DNA from: Pseudotabrizicola sediminis
Lineage (GTDB): Bacteria > Pseudomonadota > Alphaproteobacteria > Rhodobacterales > Rhodobacteraceae
Direction of reading: 5' to 3'
Assembly: GCF_004745575.1 (NCBI RefSeq)
Contig: NZ_RPEM01000005.1
Coordinates: 1-64,000 of the forward strand
DNA length: 64,000 nucleotides
The position numbers were made by a program, and so were the translations under genes. Shown here in pieces: positions 1 through 9,152 of the stretch. A model generated the notes under the pieces. The model was not told where the DNA came from, did no database searches, and worked only from the letters and a program-made list of their open reading frames with translations. Position 1 is the first letter of the stretch. Every line of letters starts with the position of its first letter.

Positions 1-511
1 ACGGTTCGGCGTGCTTCAAGGCTTCTTTTCGAGCCCCCAGACGCGTCCACAACCAAGTTTGCGCCCGATCCGAGCCAGAATCCGCGCGCAGACCAAAACC
101 GCGCCCGTCGCCCCCCTTGTCACCGAGTTCTCACACAGCCCCCGCCCTTTGTGAAGGGACCGACTGTTCCTTGTGGACGGGCCTAAGTTGATACTCGACA
201 ACGTCTTGCCGAGCACCCGCGGCGAATGACAGATCTATCGCCGAAGCCGTGGTCCATCTGCATCATAACCCATTGATCCTCATGAACCCTCTTCGTGACC
301 CCCGTGGTCCACATTGGTTATAATTCATTGGGTTTCTTCGGCATCTGGCACTCCCCTACGGGCTGCCACTTATCCCTGTAAGATGATGATTTTTCCGATA
401 ATCCGCAGGGTCCAGAGCCTTCACTGACAACCCAAGCATGACAAAATGGTGCCCGAAAAGCACCCTACAGATAAAGACCAGGTTGGCGATGTTACGGCAA
501 AGTTGATCGCC
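1..511. other. Intergenic stretch without a convincing gene
   Basis: I see no supported gene here. One minus-strand open frame (16-216, 66 codons) has no ribosome binding site and a composition typical of chance frames. The stretch is more A/T-rich than the rest of the window around 260-340. The only structure is a small hairpin at 448-464, described separately. A gene beginning upstream of the window cannot be excluded. Confidence 0.5.
443..464 (-). terminator. Weak hairpin terminator after the TSUP gene
   Basis: Read on the minus strand, a 5-bp stem (GGTGC/GCACC, arms 460-464 and 448-452) with a 7-nt loop is followed by ATTTTG. It lies about 48 nt after the stop codon of the permease gene. 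The stem is short, so the call is tentative. Confidence 0.35.
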
Positions 512-1321
512 CTAGGCGTGACGCCAGACCTTCACGGCAGAAATCAACAGGATTGCGGCAAGCGCGGGAAGCAAGACCCCGTCAGGGATCACGCCCAATA
601 GAAGCCCTCCGATGAACGTGCCGACGACGGAACCTGCAGCCATGACCAACAGAAATGCCCGGTTGCGCCCAAGAACGGCAAAGCTCTGGTCGCGACTGTA
701 GCGGGTAAAGCCTACAATCATCGTCGGAAGGCTGACCGCGAGCGACAACGACCCGGCTAGTTTCACGTCGGCCCCGAACAGCAAAACCAATGTGGGGATA
801 AGCAGTTCGCCTCCGGCAACGCCCATAAGCGATGCAACAACACCAATTCCGAAGCCTGCGACGACGCCTGCGACCATCTGCGCGGTGCCCGTGAGAATTG
901 CGCCAGTCGAAGAAGGTTCATGTCCGAACAGAAGAACGGCGGCGATTGCGACTAACAAAACGGCAAGAACCTTGTAGAGCGTTTCCGACTTTAGCCGGGT
1001 TGCCCATCCTGCGCCAAACCAGGCCCCTGCAAGGCTTCCGGCAAGCAGGTTCACAACAATCGGCCAATGCGAAGCAATTTCGGAAAAGGGAACGGTCCCG
1101 GCCCGGAACGGTAACGCCGTTGCGACGACGACAAGGCTCATTGCCTTGTTCAAAATCACGGCTTCAAGCGCGGCGAAGCGAAACATACCGATCAAAATCG
1201 GAAGCCGAAATTCGGCTCCGCCAAGTCCGATCAAACCGCCAAGGGTTCCGATGGCTGCGCCGCCTATGAAGGCTGCGGGCTTACTGCGGTTCGGGACTTC
1301 GGCGTAGGTTTCTTTTATCAT
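512..1321 (-). CDS. TSUP (TauE/SafE) family membrane permease
   Basis: A predicted 269-residue integral membrane protein of the sulfite exporter TauE/SafE family, which moves sulfur-containing or organic anions across the inner membrane. The family hallmark is two homologous halves, each starting with a glycine-rich G-x-x-G-[LV]-[GA]-G motif before a proline. Both are visible (GGLIGLGGAEFRLP near residue 28 and ASLMGVAGGELLIP near residue 162). About eight hydrophobic segments follow the usual pattern and the length is normal. The frame stays open upstream to 1630, but family similarity starts only near the ATG at 1321, so that start was chosen. The substrate cannot be told from sequence. Confidence 0.85.
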   Translation of the reverse strand: MIKETYAEVPNRSKPAAFIGGAAIGTLGGLIGLGGAEFRLPILIGMFRFAALEAVILNKAMSLVVVATALPFRAGTVPFSEIASHWPIVVNLLAGSLAGAWFGAGWATRLKSETLYKVLAVLLVAIAAVLLFGHEPSSTGAILTGTAQMVAGVVAGFGIGVVASLMGVAGGELLIPTLVLLFGADVKLAGSLSLAVSLPTMIVGFTRYSRDQSFAVLGRNRAFLLVMAAGSVVGTFIGGLLLGVIPDGVLLPALAAILLISAVKVWRHA

Positions 1322-1619
1322 ACCGATATAGCTACCCGGACATTTCGAACATGCAACGAAAAAAAAGATCCCCCGAAACCTTGCGGCAACGGGGGGCAGG
1401 CAGCTTCCATAGTGGCCCTGTGGACGATCGTCAGACGGCGGTTGCGGGGATGCCCAAAGGGGGGCGTCAGGGTCGATGCCTGCAGCGGTGCAGGCTTGGC
1501 GCATGGTGGCCCCTGTGGCGACCCGCAGCACGGTTCCAGCCGGGACATCGGGCCGTTCTGCCCCTGCCAGCCAGCCGAGAAGCTGCGCCCGGCCTGCCCG
1601 TTTTACAGGGATCTGCGTT
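1322..1619 (-). other. Open but unassigned frame between yaeQ and the TSUP gene
   Basis: About 100 codons in frame with and upstream of the TSUP start remain open back to an ATG at 1630 inside the end of yaeQ. The translation is G/A/P/R-rich (for example ATMRQACTAAGIDPDAP), is soluble in character, and resembles no family I recognise. It could be a real N-terminal extension, a separate short gene whose stop was lost, or a chance frame. I favour chance or decay because a 100-residue soluble extension is unusual for TSUP proteins. Confidence 0.3.
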
Positions 1620-2165
1620 CTATGCCGCACTCTTCCACATGAGCGGGGTGATGTTCACGATGCTGTCGCCGACGCTGACCATCACATCGCCATCCTGAAT
1701 ATTCACCTGAAGCTTCATCGCGCGGCTGGCGAGGGCTGCCAATGCGCCGGTGTCCTTTTCGGACAGTCCGATGACGTGCAGGTTTGCAAAGCGGGTGGTG
1801 CTGGTTTTGATCTTGTCCCACCACATCTCGGCGGTTCGTCCGCCATAGGGGTAGACCACCACCTTGCCGGCCTTGCTGCACGATTGCCGCATCACCTTTT
1901 CGCTCGGCAGCCCGAGTGCCACCCAGACATCCAGCTCGCCGCTCAGGCTTTTTTGCCAGATGTCGGGCTCGTCGTCGGTTGAAATGCCCTTGGTCATCTC
2001 AAGATTCTCATGCGCGTTCAGCGCAAAGGCGATGATGCGCACCATCAGGCGCTCTTCGGTTTCAGACGGGTGCCTGGCCACGGTCAGCTTGTGCGTCTCG
2101 TAATAGTGGCGGTCCATGTCGGACACAGAAAGCTCGACTTTGTAGATGGTGGCATTCTGCGCCAT
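1620..2165 (-). CDS. yaeQ: YaeQ family protein
   Basis: A 181-residue protein, the usual YaeQ length, of a family widespread in proteobacteria whose structures show a PD-(D/E)XK nuclease-like fold. Recognisable features are the opening (MAQNATIYKVELSVSDMDRH), the following YYETHKLTVARHPSETEERL segment, and the central DEPDIWQ and WVALGLPSEK motifs. The biological role is poorly established: early work linked E. coli YaeQ to suppression of an RfaH defect, and catalytic activity is uncertain. It is transcribed leftward and diverges from the MoxR operon across about 255 bp. Confidence 0.9.
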   Translation of the reverse strand: MAQNATIYKVELSVSDMDRHYYETHKLTVARHPSETEERLMVRIIAFALNAHENLEMTKGISTDDEPDIWQKSLSGELDVWVALGLPSEKVMRQSCSKAGKVVVYPYGGRTAEMWWDKIKTSTTRFANLHVIGLSEKDTGALAALASRAMKLQVNIQDGDVMVSVGDSIVNITPLMWKSAA

Positions 2166-2421
2166 GATTGTTCCGCCCTCTTGAGGTTGAGGGTGCCTAC
2201 TGCGTCTGGCCGTCTTGCGAAAGCCGATAAAGCGGGCGTGATCGCTGGTGCCCTGCGATTGACCGTATTGGATATGGTCAGCCTTTGGGCAGCCCTGCGG
2301 CCTTCCCGGCCTGTGCTCTGCCCCATCTCACGATCATTTGTCCCTTACCGGCTTTTGCCATTTGTGCCTTGCGGCATAACTCGCTCTAATGAGACCCGGT
2401 AACCCCAATGGAGGCGTCGAC

Positions 2422-3435
2422 ATGGCCATATCCCCCCCCGAAACCGATCTGGTGGAGGCTATTGAGCGGCTGGGCGACCGGCTGGGGCAGGCCAAGGCCT
2501 CGATCAACCGGCGCTTCATCGGGCAGGAGAAGGTGGTCGATCTGGTGCTGGCGTCGATGCTGTGCGGCGGGCATGCGCTGCTGGTGGGCTTGCCGGGGTT
2601 GGGCAAGACGCGGCTGGTTGATACGCTGGGCACGGTGATGGGGCTGTCTGCCAACCGCATCCAGTTCACGCCCGACCTGATGCCTGCCGATATTCTGGGG
2701 TCTGAAGTGCTGGAAACCGCAGATGGCGGGGCGCGGGCGTTCCGGTTCATCGAAGGGCCGATCTTTTGCCAGTTGCTGATGGCGGATGAGATCAACCGCG
2801 CCAGCCCGCGCACGCAATCGGCGCTGTTGCAGGCGATGCAGGAAAAGGAAGTGACCATCGCGGGCCAGCACCGCAAGCTGGGCCGTCCGTTCCACGTGCT
2901 GGCGACGCAGAACCCGATTGAACAGGAAGGCACCTATCCGCTGCCCGAAGCGCAGCTGGACCGGTTTCTGGTGCAGGTCGATGTGGAATATCCCACGCGC
3001 GCGACCGAGCGGGATATCCTGATTGCGACGACCGGGGCCGAGGAAGCGGAATCGACGCAGGTGTTTGCCGCCGATGAGCTGCTGGCTGCGCAAGCGGTGC
3101 TGCGGCGGATGCCGGTAGGTGAGGCCGTGGTGGAAGCGATCCTTGATCTGGTCCGCGCCTGCCGTCCGGGTGAGGCCGAGGGGCGCGATCTGGAGGGCAG
3201 CCTGAGCTGGGGCCCCGGCCCGCGTGCGGCGCAGGCCCTGATGCTGACGGTGCGGGCACGCGCGTTGCTGGACGGACGCCTGGCGCCGTCGGTTTCGGAT
3301 GTGGCGGCGATGAGCCGGGCGGTGCTGACGCATCGGATGGCGCTGTCTTTTGCGGCGCGGGCACGGGGCGAGACGCTGGCGGGCATCATTGACCGCGTGA
3401 CCAGCCGCACCCTGCGCCTTGAGGCCGCTGCGTGA
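2422..3435 (+). CDS. MoxR-family AAA+ ATPase
   Basis: A 337-residue MoxR-type AAA+ ATPase, probably a chaperone that assembles or activates the VWA-type proteins encoded next to it. Visible motifs are Walker A GLPGLGKT (residues 56-63), Walker B LLMADE (118-123), the sensor-1 segment ATQNP near 160, and the MoxR-typical FIEGPIF and YPLPEAQLDRF stretches. An in-frame ATG lies 33 nt upstream, but GGAGG at 2410-2414 sits 7 nt before the ATG at 2422, so that start was chosen. The stop overlaps the next start (GTGA), indicating translational coupling with the DUF58 gene. Confidence 0.92.
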   Translation: MAISPPETDLVEAIERLGDRLGQAKASINRRFIGQEKVVDLVLASMLCGGHALLVGLPGLGKTRLVDTLGTVMGLSANRIQFTPDLMPADILGSEVLETADGGARAFRFIEGPIFCQLLMADEINRASPRTQSALLQAMQEKEVTIAGQHRKLGRPFHVLATQNPIEQEGTYPLPEAQLDRFLVQVDVEYPTRATERDILIATTGAEEAESTQVFAADELLAAQAVLRRMPVGEAVVEAILDLVRACRPGEAEGRDLEGSLSWGPGPRAAQALMLTVRARALLDGRLAPSVSDVAAMSRAVLTHRMALSFAARARGETLAGIIDRVTSRTLRLEAAA

Positions 3436-4301
3436 GCCTTGACCTTCAGTCCCGCGCCGAGGCGCTTGGCCAGTCGTTGCCACCCCTGCTGGCGGAGGCC
3501 GAATTGCTGGCCGCCACGGTGATGATGGGGGAACACGGGCGCCGGCGCGCGGGGCAGGGGGATGAATTCTGGCAATACCGCCCCGTGAATGCGGGTGATT
3601 CGGCGCGGCTGATCGACTGGCGCCGGTCGGCGCGGGGGGATGCGCATTTCGTGCGCGAGCGGGAATGGCAATCGGCGCAATCGGTGACGCTTTGGGTCGA
3701 TCCGGCGAAGTCGATGGCGTTTTCGGGCGATAAATCCCGCGCGCCCAAGGCTGACCGCGCCAAGGTGTTGGCGCTGGCCACAGCGGTGCTGCTGTTGCGG
3801 GCGGGCGAACGCGTCGGGCTTGCGGGCGACGCGGCGCCTCCGCGCCCCGGACGGTCGCAAATCGTGAAGCTGGCGGCGGTGCTGTCGGGGGCAGAGGAGG
3901 GCGGCGAATACGGCACGCCGTCCGCCACCGGCATGGTCAGTCATGGCCGTGCGCTGTTCCTGTCGGATTTCTTTGGCGATCTTAACGCGTTGGAGGCGGC
4001 CCTGACCGCCGCCGCCGACCGGGGCGTGCGGGGCGCGCTGGTGCAGGTGCTGGACCCGGCAGAGGAGGAATTTCCGTTCTCGGGTCGGACAGTGTTTGAA
4101 TCAATGGGCGGGGGCGTGCGGCACGAAACCCAGCAGGCGGGCGATCTGCGGGACCGCTATCTCGCGCGGTTGGCGGAACGCAAGGACCGGCTGGCCACGC
4201 TTGCCCGCGCGGTGGGTTGGCATGTGACCACGCATCACACCGGGCAACCCGCGCAGGCGGGATTGCTTTGGATCTATTCTGCCTTGCAGGGGGGGCGCTG
4301 A
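3432..4301 (+). CDS. DUF58 domain-containing protein
   Basis: A 289-residue DUF58 protein, the usual partner of MoxR ATPases. The diagnostic block EFWQYRPVNAGDSARLIDWRRSARGD runs over roughly residues 45-70 (shown in part: YRPVNAGD, IDWRRSAR) and is followed by FVREREWQ and a degenerate VWA-like strand (TLWVDPAKSM). No N-terminal membrane segments are seen, unlike the longer DUF58 subfamily. It starts at GTG 3432, overlapping the MoxR stop, and its stop overlaps the ATG of the following gene by one base. The molecular function of DUF58 is unknown; roles with MoxR in envelope integrity or metal insertion have been proposed for relatives. Confidence 0.88.
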   Translation: MSLDLQSRAEALGQSLPPLLAEAELLAATVMMGEHGRRRAGQGDEFWQYRPVNAGDSARLIDWRRSARGDAHFVREREWQSAQSVTLWVDPAKSMAFSGDKSRAPKADRAKVLALATAVLLLRAGERVGLAGDAAPPRPGRSQIVKLAAVLSGAEEGGEYGTPSATGMVSHGRALFLSDFFGDLNALEAALTAAADRGVRGALVQVLDPAEEEFPFSGRTVFESMGGGVRHETQQAGDLRDRYLARLAERKDRLATLARAVGWHVTTHHTGQPAQAGLLWIYSALQGGR

Positions 4302-7072
4302 TGTTCATGCTGGGCCCCATCGGCTTTGCCACGCCCATGCTGCTGTTGGGGCTGCTGGCGCTGCCCGTGCTGTGGCTGCTTTTGCGCGCGGTGCCGCCCG
4401 CGCCGATCCGGCGACGTTTTCCGGGGGTGGCGCTGCTGCTGGGGTTGCAGGATGACGAGGCCGAGGCCGACAAGACGCCGTGGTGGTTGCTGCTGCTGCG
4501 CATGGCGGCGATTGCGGCGGCGATCATCGCCTTTGCCGGGCCGGTGCTGAACCCGGTTGAACGGCAGGCGGGCACTGGCCCGCTGCTGATTGCCATGGAT
4601 GCGACATGGGCCGATGCGCGCGACTGGCCGCGAAGGCTGGACCGGACATCGGCGCTGCTGGACGAAGCGGCGCGTGATGGCCGCCCGGTGGCGCTGATCC
4701 GGCTGAGCGATGCGCCGGGCGAGGTGGCGTTTCAGGCCGCCGATGCCGTGGCGACGCGGTTGGCCGGGGTGACGCCGCAGGCATGGAGCCCACGCGATCT
4801 GGCCGGATGGGCGGGCGCGCTGCCCGAGGGCGGGTTTGACACGTTCTGGCTGTCGGATGGACTTGACCACCCGGCGCGCGGCGCGCTGATGGATGCGTTC
4901 GAGGCCAAGGGCACGGTGACCGTGTTCGAAAGCCCGCGCCCGGTGTTTGCGCTGCATCCGGCGATGTATGACGAAGGGGCGATCCAGCTTGCCGCCACCC
5001 GCCTGCCTGCGGCCGACCCCGTATCGGTCGAGGTGTCGGCGCGCGGCCCCGATCCGTCGGGGGTGGAGCGGGAGTTGGCGCGGATTGCGCTGGATTTCGG
5101 GCTGGGGGCCGAACGGGCCGAGGCGGCGCTGTCGCTGCCGCCGGAACTGCGCAACCGGATCACCCGGTTCGAGATTGCTGGCTTGCGGTCAGCGGGTGCG
5201 GTCAGCCTGACTGATGACAGCCTGAAACGGCGCAAGGTCGCGCTGATCGGTGGTGGCGCGGACCGCGAGGGGCTGCAACTGTTGTCGCCACTGCATTACC
5301 TGCGGCAGGCGCTGGAGCCGGTGGCCGACCTGATGGAAGGGTCATTGACCGACTTGCTGCTGGCCTCGCCCGATGTGGTGATCATGGCCGATGTGGCGCG
5401 GCTGTCGCAGTCTGACACCGATGCGCTGCTGGACTGGCTGGACACTGGCGGCCTGCTCTTGCGCTTTGCCGGGCCGCAGATGGCGGCGTCGGACATCAGC
5501 CGCACGGTGGAAGACCCACTGCTGCCGGTGCGGCTGCGTGAAGGCGGGCGGTCGGTGGGCGGCGCCATGAGCTGGGGTGAGCCGAAGACGCTTGCACCCT
5601 TTCCTGAAGACTCGCCATTCCACGGGCTGCCGTTGCCGGGGGATGTGACTATCACCTCGCAGGTGCTGGCGCAGCCCGACCCGGAACTGGCAGACCGCAC
5701 GATTGCGGCGCTGGCAGATGGCACGCCACTGGTCACCCGCAAGGCGGTGGGGCAGGGGCAGGTGGTGCTGGTGCATGTAACGGCGAATGCCGAATGGTCC
5801 ACCCTGCCGCTGTCGGGGTTGTTCATGTCGATGCTGGAGCGGATGGCCGTTTCCACCCGCCCCGTGGCACCCGAGGCTGCCGATCTGGTCGGCCAGATCT
5901 GGGTGCCAGAGGTGGTGCTGGACGCCTACGGCCAGCCGCAGGAGGCGGGCGATCTGCCCGGCCAACCGGGCGACGTGCTGGCGCGGGCCATGGCCACAGG
6001 CCCCGGTCCTGATCAGCCACCGGGGCTGTATGCCGGGGCGGACCGGCGGGTGGCGCTGAACGTGATCACGTCCGAGTCCACGCTGGCCGCCGCCACATGG
6101 CCACAGGGCACGCTGATAGAAGGCTTGGACACGCCCCCCGAACAGGCGCTGAAGGGCGCGTTCCTGTCGGGTGGGTTGATGCTGTTGATGCTGGATATTC
6201 TTGCGGCACTTTGGGTATCTGGCCGTCTGGGCGGCTTTGCGCGCGGGGCGGCGGCGTTGGCGGCGCTGGTGCTGATGGTGCCGCAAGCACAGGCGCAATC
6301 CGGGGCGCAGGACATGACCGATGACGCCAAGGCGCTGGAGGCGACAACGGGCCTTGTGCTGGCCCATGTGCTGACGGGCGATGCGCGGCTGGATGAAACG
6401 GCGGCGGCGGGGCTGCTGGGTCTGGGAGAGATCCTGTGGCAGCGCACCTCGATCGAGCCGGACCCGCCGGTGGGGGTGAATATCGAAACCGACGAACTGG
6501 CGTTCTTTCCGTTCCTGTACTGGCCGGTGTCTACCGCGCAGCCGCTGCCGTCGGCCACTGCCTACTCCAGGCTGAACGATTATCTGCGCACTGGCGGGAT
6601 GATCCTCTTCGACACCCGCGATGCAGATCTGGCGGGCGGCACCTCGCCCGAGGGCCAGCACCTGCAACGCCTTGCCGCCGGGCTGAACATCCCGCCGCTA
6701 GAGCAGATCCCGGCCGATCATGTGCTGACCCGCACCTTCTATCTGTTGCAGGATTTTCCGGGTCGCCATCAGCGCAGCCCGCTGTGGGTGGAGGCAGCCC
6801 CGCCCGATGCTGAACAGGTCGACGGGATGCCGTTCCGCAACCTGAATGACGGGGTGACGCCGGTGGTGATCGGCGGCAATGACTGGGCCTCGGCCTGGGC
6901 GGTGGGGGCCAATGGCGCGCCCATGTTGCCGGTGGGGCGCGGCTTTGCCGGAGAGCGGCAGCGCGAGCTGGCGTATCGCTTTGGCGTCAACCTGATCATG
7001 CATGTGCTGACGGGGAACTACAAATCCGATCAGGTCCATGTGCCTGCCCTGCTGGAAAGGCTTGGCCAATGA
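4301..7072 (+). CDS. BatA/DUF4159 membrane protein
   Basis: A 923-residue membrane protein. It begins with a BatA-like N-terminus: a first helix at residues 3-21, a basic loop, and a second helix in the WWLLLLRMAAIAAA region near residues 63-82. A VWA-like region follows, but the expected metal site reads MDATW, lacking the DxSxS signature. A hydrophobic segment near residues 625-665 precedes a C-terminal DUF4159 domain (about 690-915; FFPFLYWPVS, GMILFDTRDAD, HVLTRTFYLL). The frame is open further upstream, but the ATG at 4301 shares one base with the preceding TGA. Known in Rhodobacteraceae as part of MoxR-DUF58 operons; precise role unknown. Confidence 0.85.
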   Translation: MFMLGPIGFATPMLLLGLLALPVLWLLLRAVPPAPIRRRFPGVALLLGLQDDEAEADKTPWWLLLLRMAAIAAAIIAFAGPVLNPVERQAGTGPLLIAMDATWADARDWPRRLDRTSALLDEAARDGRPVALIRLSDAPGEVAFQAADAVATRLAGVTPQAWSPRDLAGWAGALPEGGFDTFWLSDGLDHPARGALMDAFEAKGTVTVFESPRPVFALHPAMYDEGAIQLAATRLPAADPVSVEVSARGPDPSGVERELARIALDFGLGAERAEAALSLPPELRNRITRFEIAGLRSAGAVSLTDDSLKRRKVALIGGGADREGLQLLSPLHYLRQALEPVADLMEGSLTDLLLASPDVVIMADVARLSQSDTDALLDWLDTGGLLLRFAGPQMAASDISRTVEDPLLPVRLREGGRSVGGAMSWGEPKTLAPFPEDSPFHGLPLPGDVTITSQVLAQPDPELADRTIAALADGTPLVTRKAVGQGQVVLVHVTANAEWSTLPLSGLFMSMLERMAVSTRPVAPEAADLVGQIWVPEVVLDAYGQPQEAGDLPGQPGDVLARAMATGPGPDQPPGLYAGADRRVALNVITSESTLAAATWPQGTLIEGLDTPPEQALKGAFLSGGLMLLMLDILAALWVSGRLGGFARGAAALAALVLMVPQAQAQSGAQDMTDDAKALEATTGLVLAHVLTGDARLDETAAAGLLGLGEILWQRTSIEPDPPVGVNIETDELAFFPFLYWPVSTAQPLPSATAYSRLNDYLRTGGMILFDTRDADLAGGTSPEGQHLQRLAAGLNIPPLEQIPADHVLTRTFYLLQDFPGRHQRSPLWVEAAPPDAEQVDGMPFRNLNDGVTPVVIGGNDWASAWAVGANGAPMLPVGRGFAGERQRELAYRFGVNLIMHVLTGNYKSDQVHVPALLERLGQ

Positions 7073-9144
7073 TGCAAAGCCTTGTGTTCGCGCCGCTGAC
7101 TCCGTGGCCGATGATCTGGGGGGCCATGGCCTTTGCCGTGGTGCTGTTGGCGCTGGCGGTGATGCGCGGGCTGTCGGGCTGGGGGTTGCGGGCGGTGGCG
7201 GCGGGGCTGGTGCTGCTGGCACTGGCCAATCCGGCGTTGCAGGAAGAGGACCGTGCGCCGCAGTCCGACATCGTGATTGCGGTGGTCGATGACAGTGCCA
7301 GCCAGCAGTTGTCGGATCGCCCAGGTCAGACGGCACGCGCGTTGGCGGCTTTGGAGGCTGAGGTCGCGGCGCTGGACAACACCGAACTGCGCGTGACGCG
7401 CGTGGGCGACGGACCGGAGGATGCGGGCACTCTGGCGATGACGGCGCTGGCAGAGGCGCTGGCCGAAGAGCCGCGCGCGCGGGTGGCGGGTGCGGTGATC
7501 ATCAGCGACGGGCAGGTGCATGACCTTGACATCGCGCCGAACCTGCCCGCGCCGCTGCATCTTTTGTTGACCGGTGAGCCGGAAGATTGGGACCGGCGCT
7601 TGATCGTGAAGAATGCCCCCGCCTTTGCCATCTTAGGCGAAGAGGTGATGCTGACCCTGCGGATCGAGGATCAGGGCGCGGTGCCTGCCAGCGTCAGCCC
7701 GATGGCGGAACTGACCATCGCGGTGGATGCCGATGCGCCGCAGACCTATAGCGTGCCGGTGGGTGAGGATCTGGAACTGCCGGTGACGCTGCCGCATGGC
7801 GGCATGAACGTGCTGCAATTCACCGTCGCCGCCGCCGAGGGCGAGTTGACCGACCGCAACAACGCCGCCGTGGTGCAGATCAACGGCGTGCGGGACCGGC
7901 TGCGCGTGCTGTTGGTGTCGGGTGAGCCGCATGCCGGCGAACGGGTCTGGCGCAACCTGCTGAAATCGGATGCGAGCGTGGATCTGGTGCATTTCACCAT
8001 CCTGCGCCCGCCGGAAAAGCAGGATGGCATTCCGGTATCAGAACTGTCGCTGATCGCCTTTCCCACGCGCGAATTGTTCGTGGAAAAGATCGAGGAATTC
8101 GATCTGATCGTGTTCGACCGCTATTCGATGCGGGGCATCCTGCCGATGTCCTACATGGAAAACATCGTGAATTATGTGCGCGGGGGCGGTACGGTTCTGG
8201 TGGCCGCGGGCCCGGAATATGGCGCGGTGGACAGTTTGTGGCGGTCGCCCCTTGCCGAGATCCTGCCTGCCGATCCGACGGCGCGGGTGATCGAGGGCGG
8301 GTTTCAGCCTGCGCTGACCGACCTTGGCCGCCGCCATCCGGTGACCGAAGGGCTGGAAGATCTGGCCCCTGAGGGTGGCTGGGGCCGCTGGTTTCGCATG
8401 GTCGATGTGATCCCGCGCGCGGGCCAGGTGGTGATGGAAGGGCCGGAGGGGCGGCCATTGCTGATCTTGAACCGGGTAGAGGAAGGGCGCGTGGCGATCC
8501 TTGCGTCGGATCATGCGTGGCTCTGGGGCCGCGGCTATGAAGGCGGCGGGCCGCAGCTGGAACTGCTGCGCCGGTTGGCCCACTGGATGCTGAAAGAGCC
8601 GGAGCTGGAGGAAGAAACCCTGACCGGCACGGTGTCGGGCCAGATGCTGACCGTGATCCGCCGCAGCATCGAAGAGACCCCGCCGGGGGATGTGACGATC
8701 ACCGAGCCTGATGGCACAGAAACGGCGTTGACGCTGGATGAGGTATCGCCCGGCCGGCATGAGGGCGTGTTCGAGGCCCCCAGTGTGGGCCTCTACCGGA
8801 TGGAACAAGGTGGTCTGAGCCGCGTGGTGGCCATTGGCCCGTCCTCACCGCGCGAATTTGTGGAAACCATCGCCTCGGGCGCGCCGCTGGCCGACGCTGT
8901 GGCCGCCACCAATGGCGGCGTGTTGCGCCTGTCGGATGGCGCGCCGGATGTGCGCACGGTGCGTGACGGCCGGCCTGCCTCGGGGCGTGGCTGGATCGGG
9001 ATCACCCCGCGCGGGGCTTATGTGACGCAGGATGTACGGGTGGCGGCATTGCTGCCGGGCTGGGCCTGGTTGATGCTGGTGGCAGGCTTTGCGATCACCG
9101 CCTGGCTGATCGAGGGCCGCAAGGGCGCACGCCGGGCAAGTTGA
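7069..9144 (+). CDS. Large membrane protein with VWA-like and amidotransferase-like regions
   Basis: A 691-residue protein completing the MoxR operon (ATGA overlap with the preceding stop). Two N-terminal helices (about residues 14-33 and 38-54) are followed by a putative VWA strand with an intact DDSAS motif (DxSxS) near residue 75. A class I glutamine-amidotransferase-like region then covers about 275-480 (LRVLLVSGEPHAGE, FDLIVFDRYSM, GGGTVLVAAGPEYG), apparently without a catalytic cysteine. One C-terminal helix (about 660-683) lies before a basic tail. Similar proteins are paired with BatA/DUF4159 proteins. Inference: a membrane scaffold partner; no enzyme activity can be assigned. Confidence 0.8.
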   Translation: MMQSLVFAPLTPWPMIWGAMAFAVVLLALAVMRGLSGWGLRAVAAGLVLLALANPALQEEDRAPQSDIVIAVVDDSASQQLSDRPGQTARALAALEAEVAALDNTELRVTRVGDGPEDAGTLAMTALAEALAEEPRARVAGAVIISDGQVHDLDIAPNLPAPLHLLLTGEPEDWDRRLIVKNAPAFAILGEEVMLTLRIEDQGAVPASVSPMAELTIAVDADAPQTYSVPVGEDLELPVTLPHGGMNVLQFTVAAAEGELTDRNNAAVVQINGVRDRLRVLLVSGEPHAGERVWRNLLKSDASVDLVHFTILRPPEKQDGIPVSELSLIAFPTRELFVEKIEEFDLIVFDRYSMRGILPMSYMENIVNYVRGGGTVLVAAGPEYGAVDSLWRSPLAEILPADPTARVIEGGFQPALTDLGRRHPVTEGLEDLAPEGGWGRWFRMVDVIPRAGQVVMEGPEGRPLLILNRVEEGRVAILASDHAWLWGRGYEGGGPQLELLRRLAHWMLKEPELEEETLTGTVSGQMLTVIRRSIEETPPGDVTITEPDGTETALTLDEVSPGRHEGVFEAPSVGLYRMEQGGLSRVVAIGPSSPREFVETIASGAPLADAVAATNGGVLRLSDGAPDVRTVRDGRPASGRGWIGITPRGAYVTQDVRVAALLPGWAWLMLVAGFAITAWLIEGRKGARRAS

Positions 9145-9152
9145 CCACCGGG

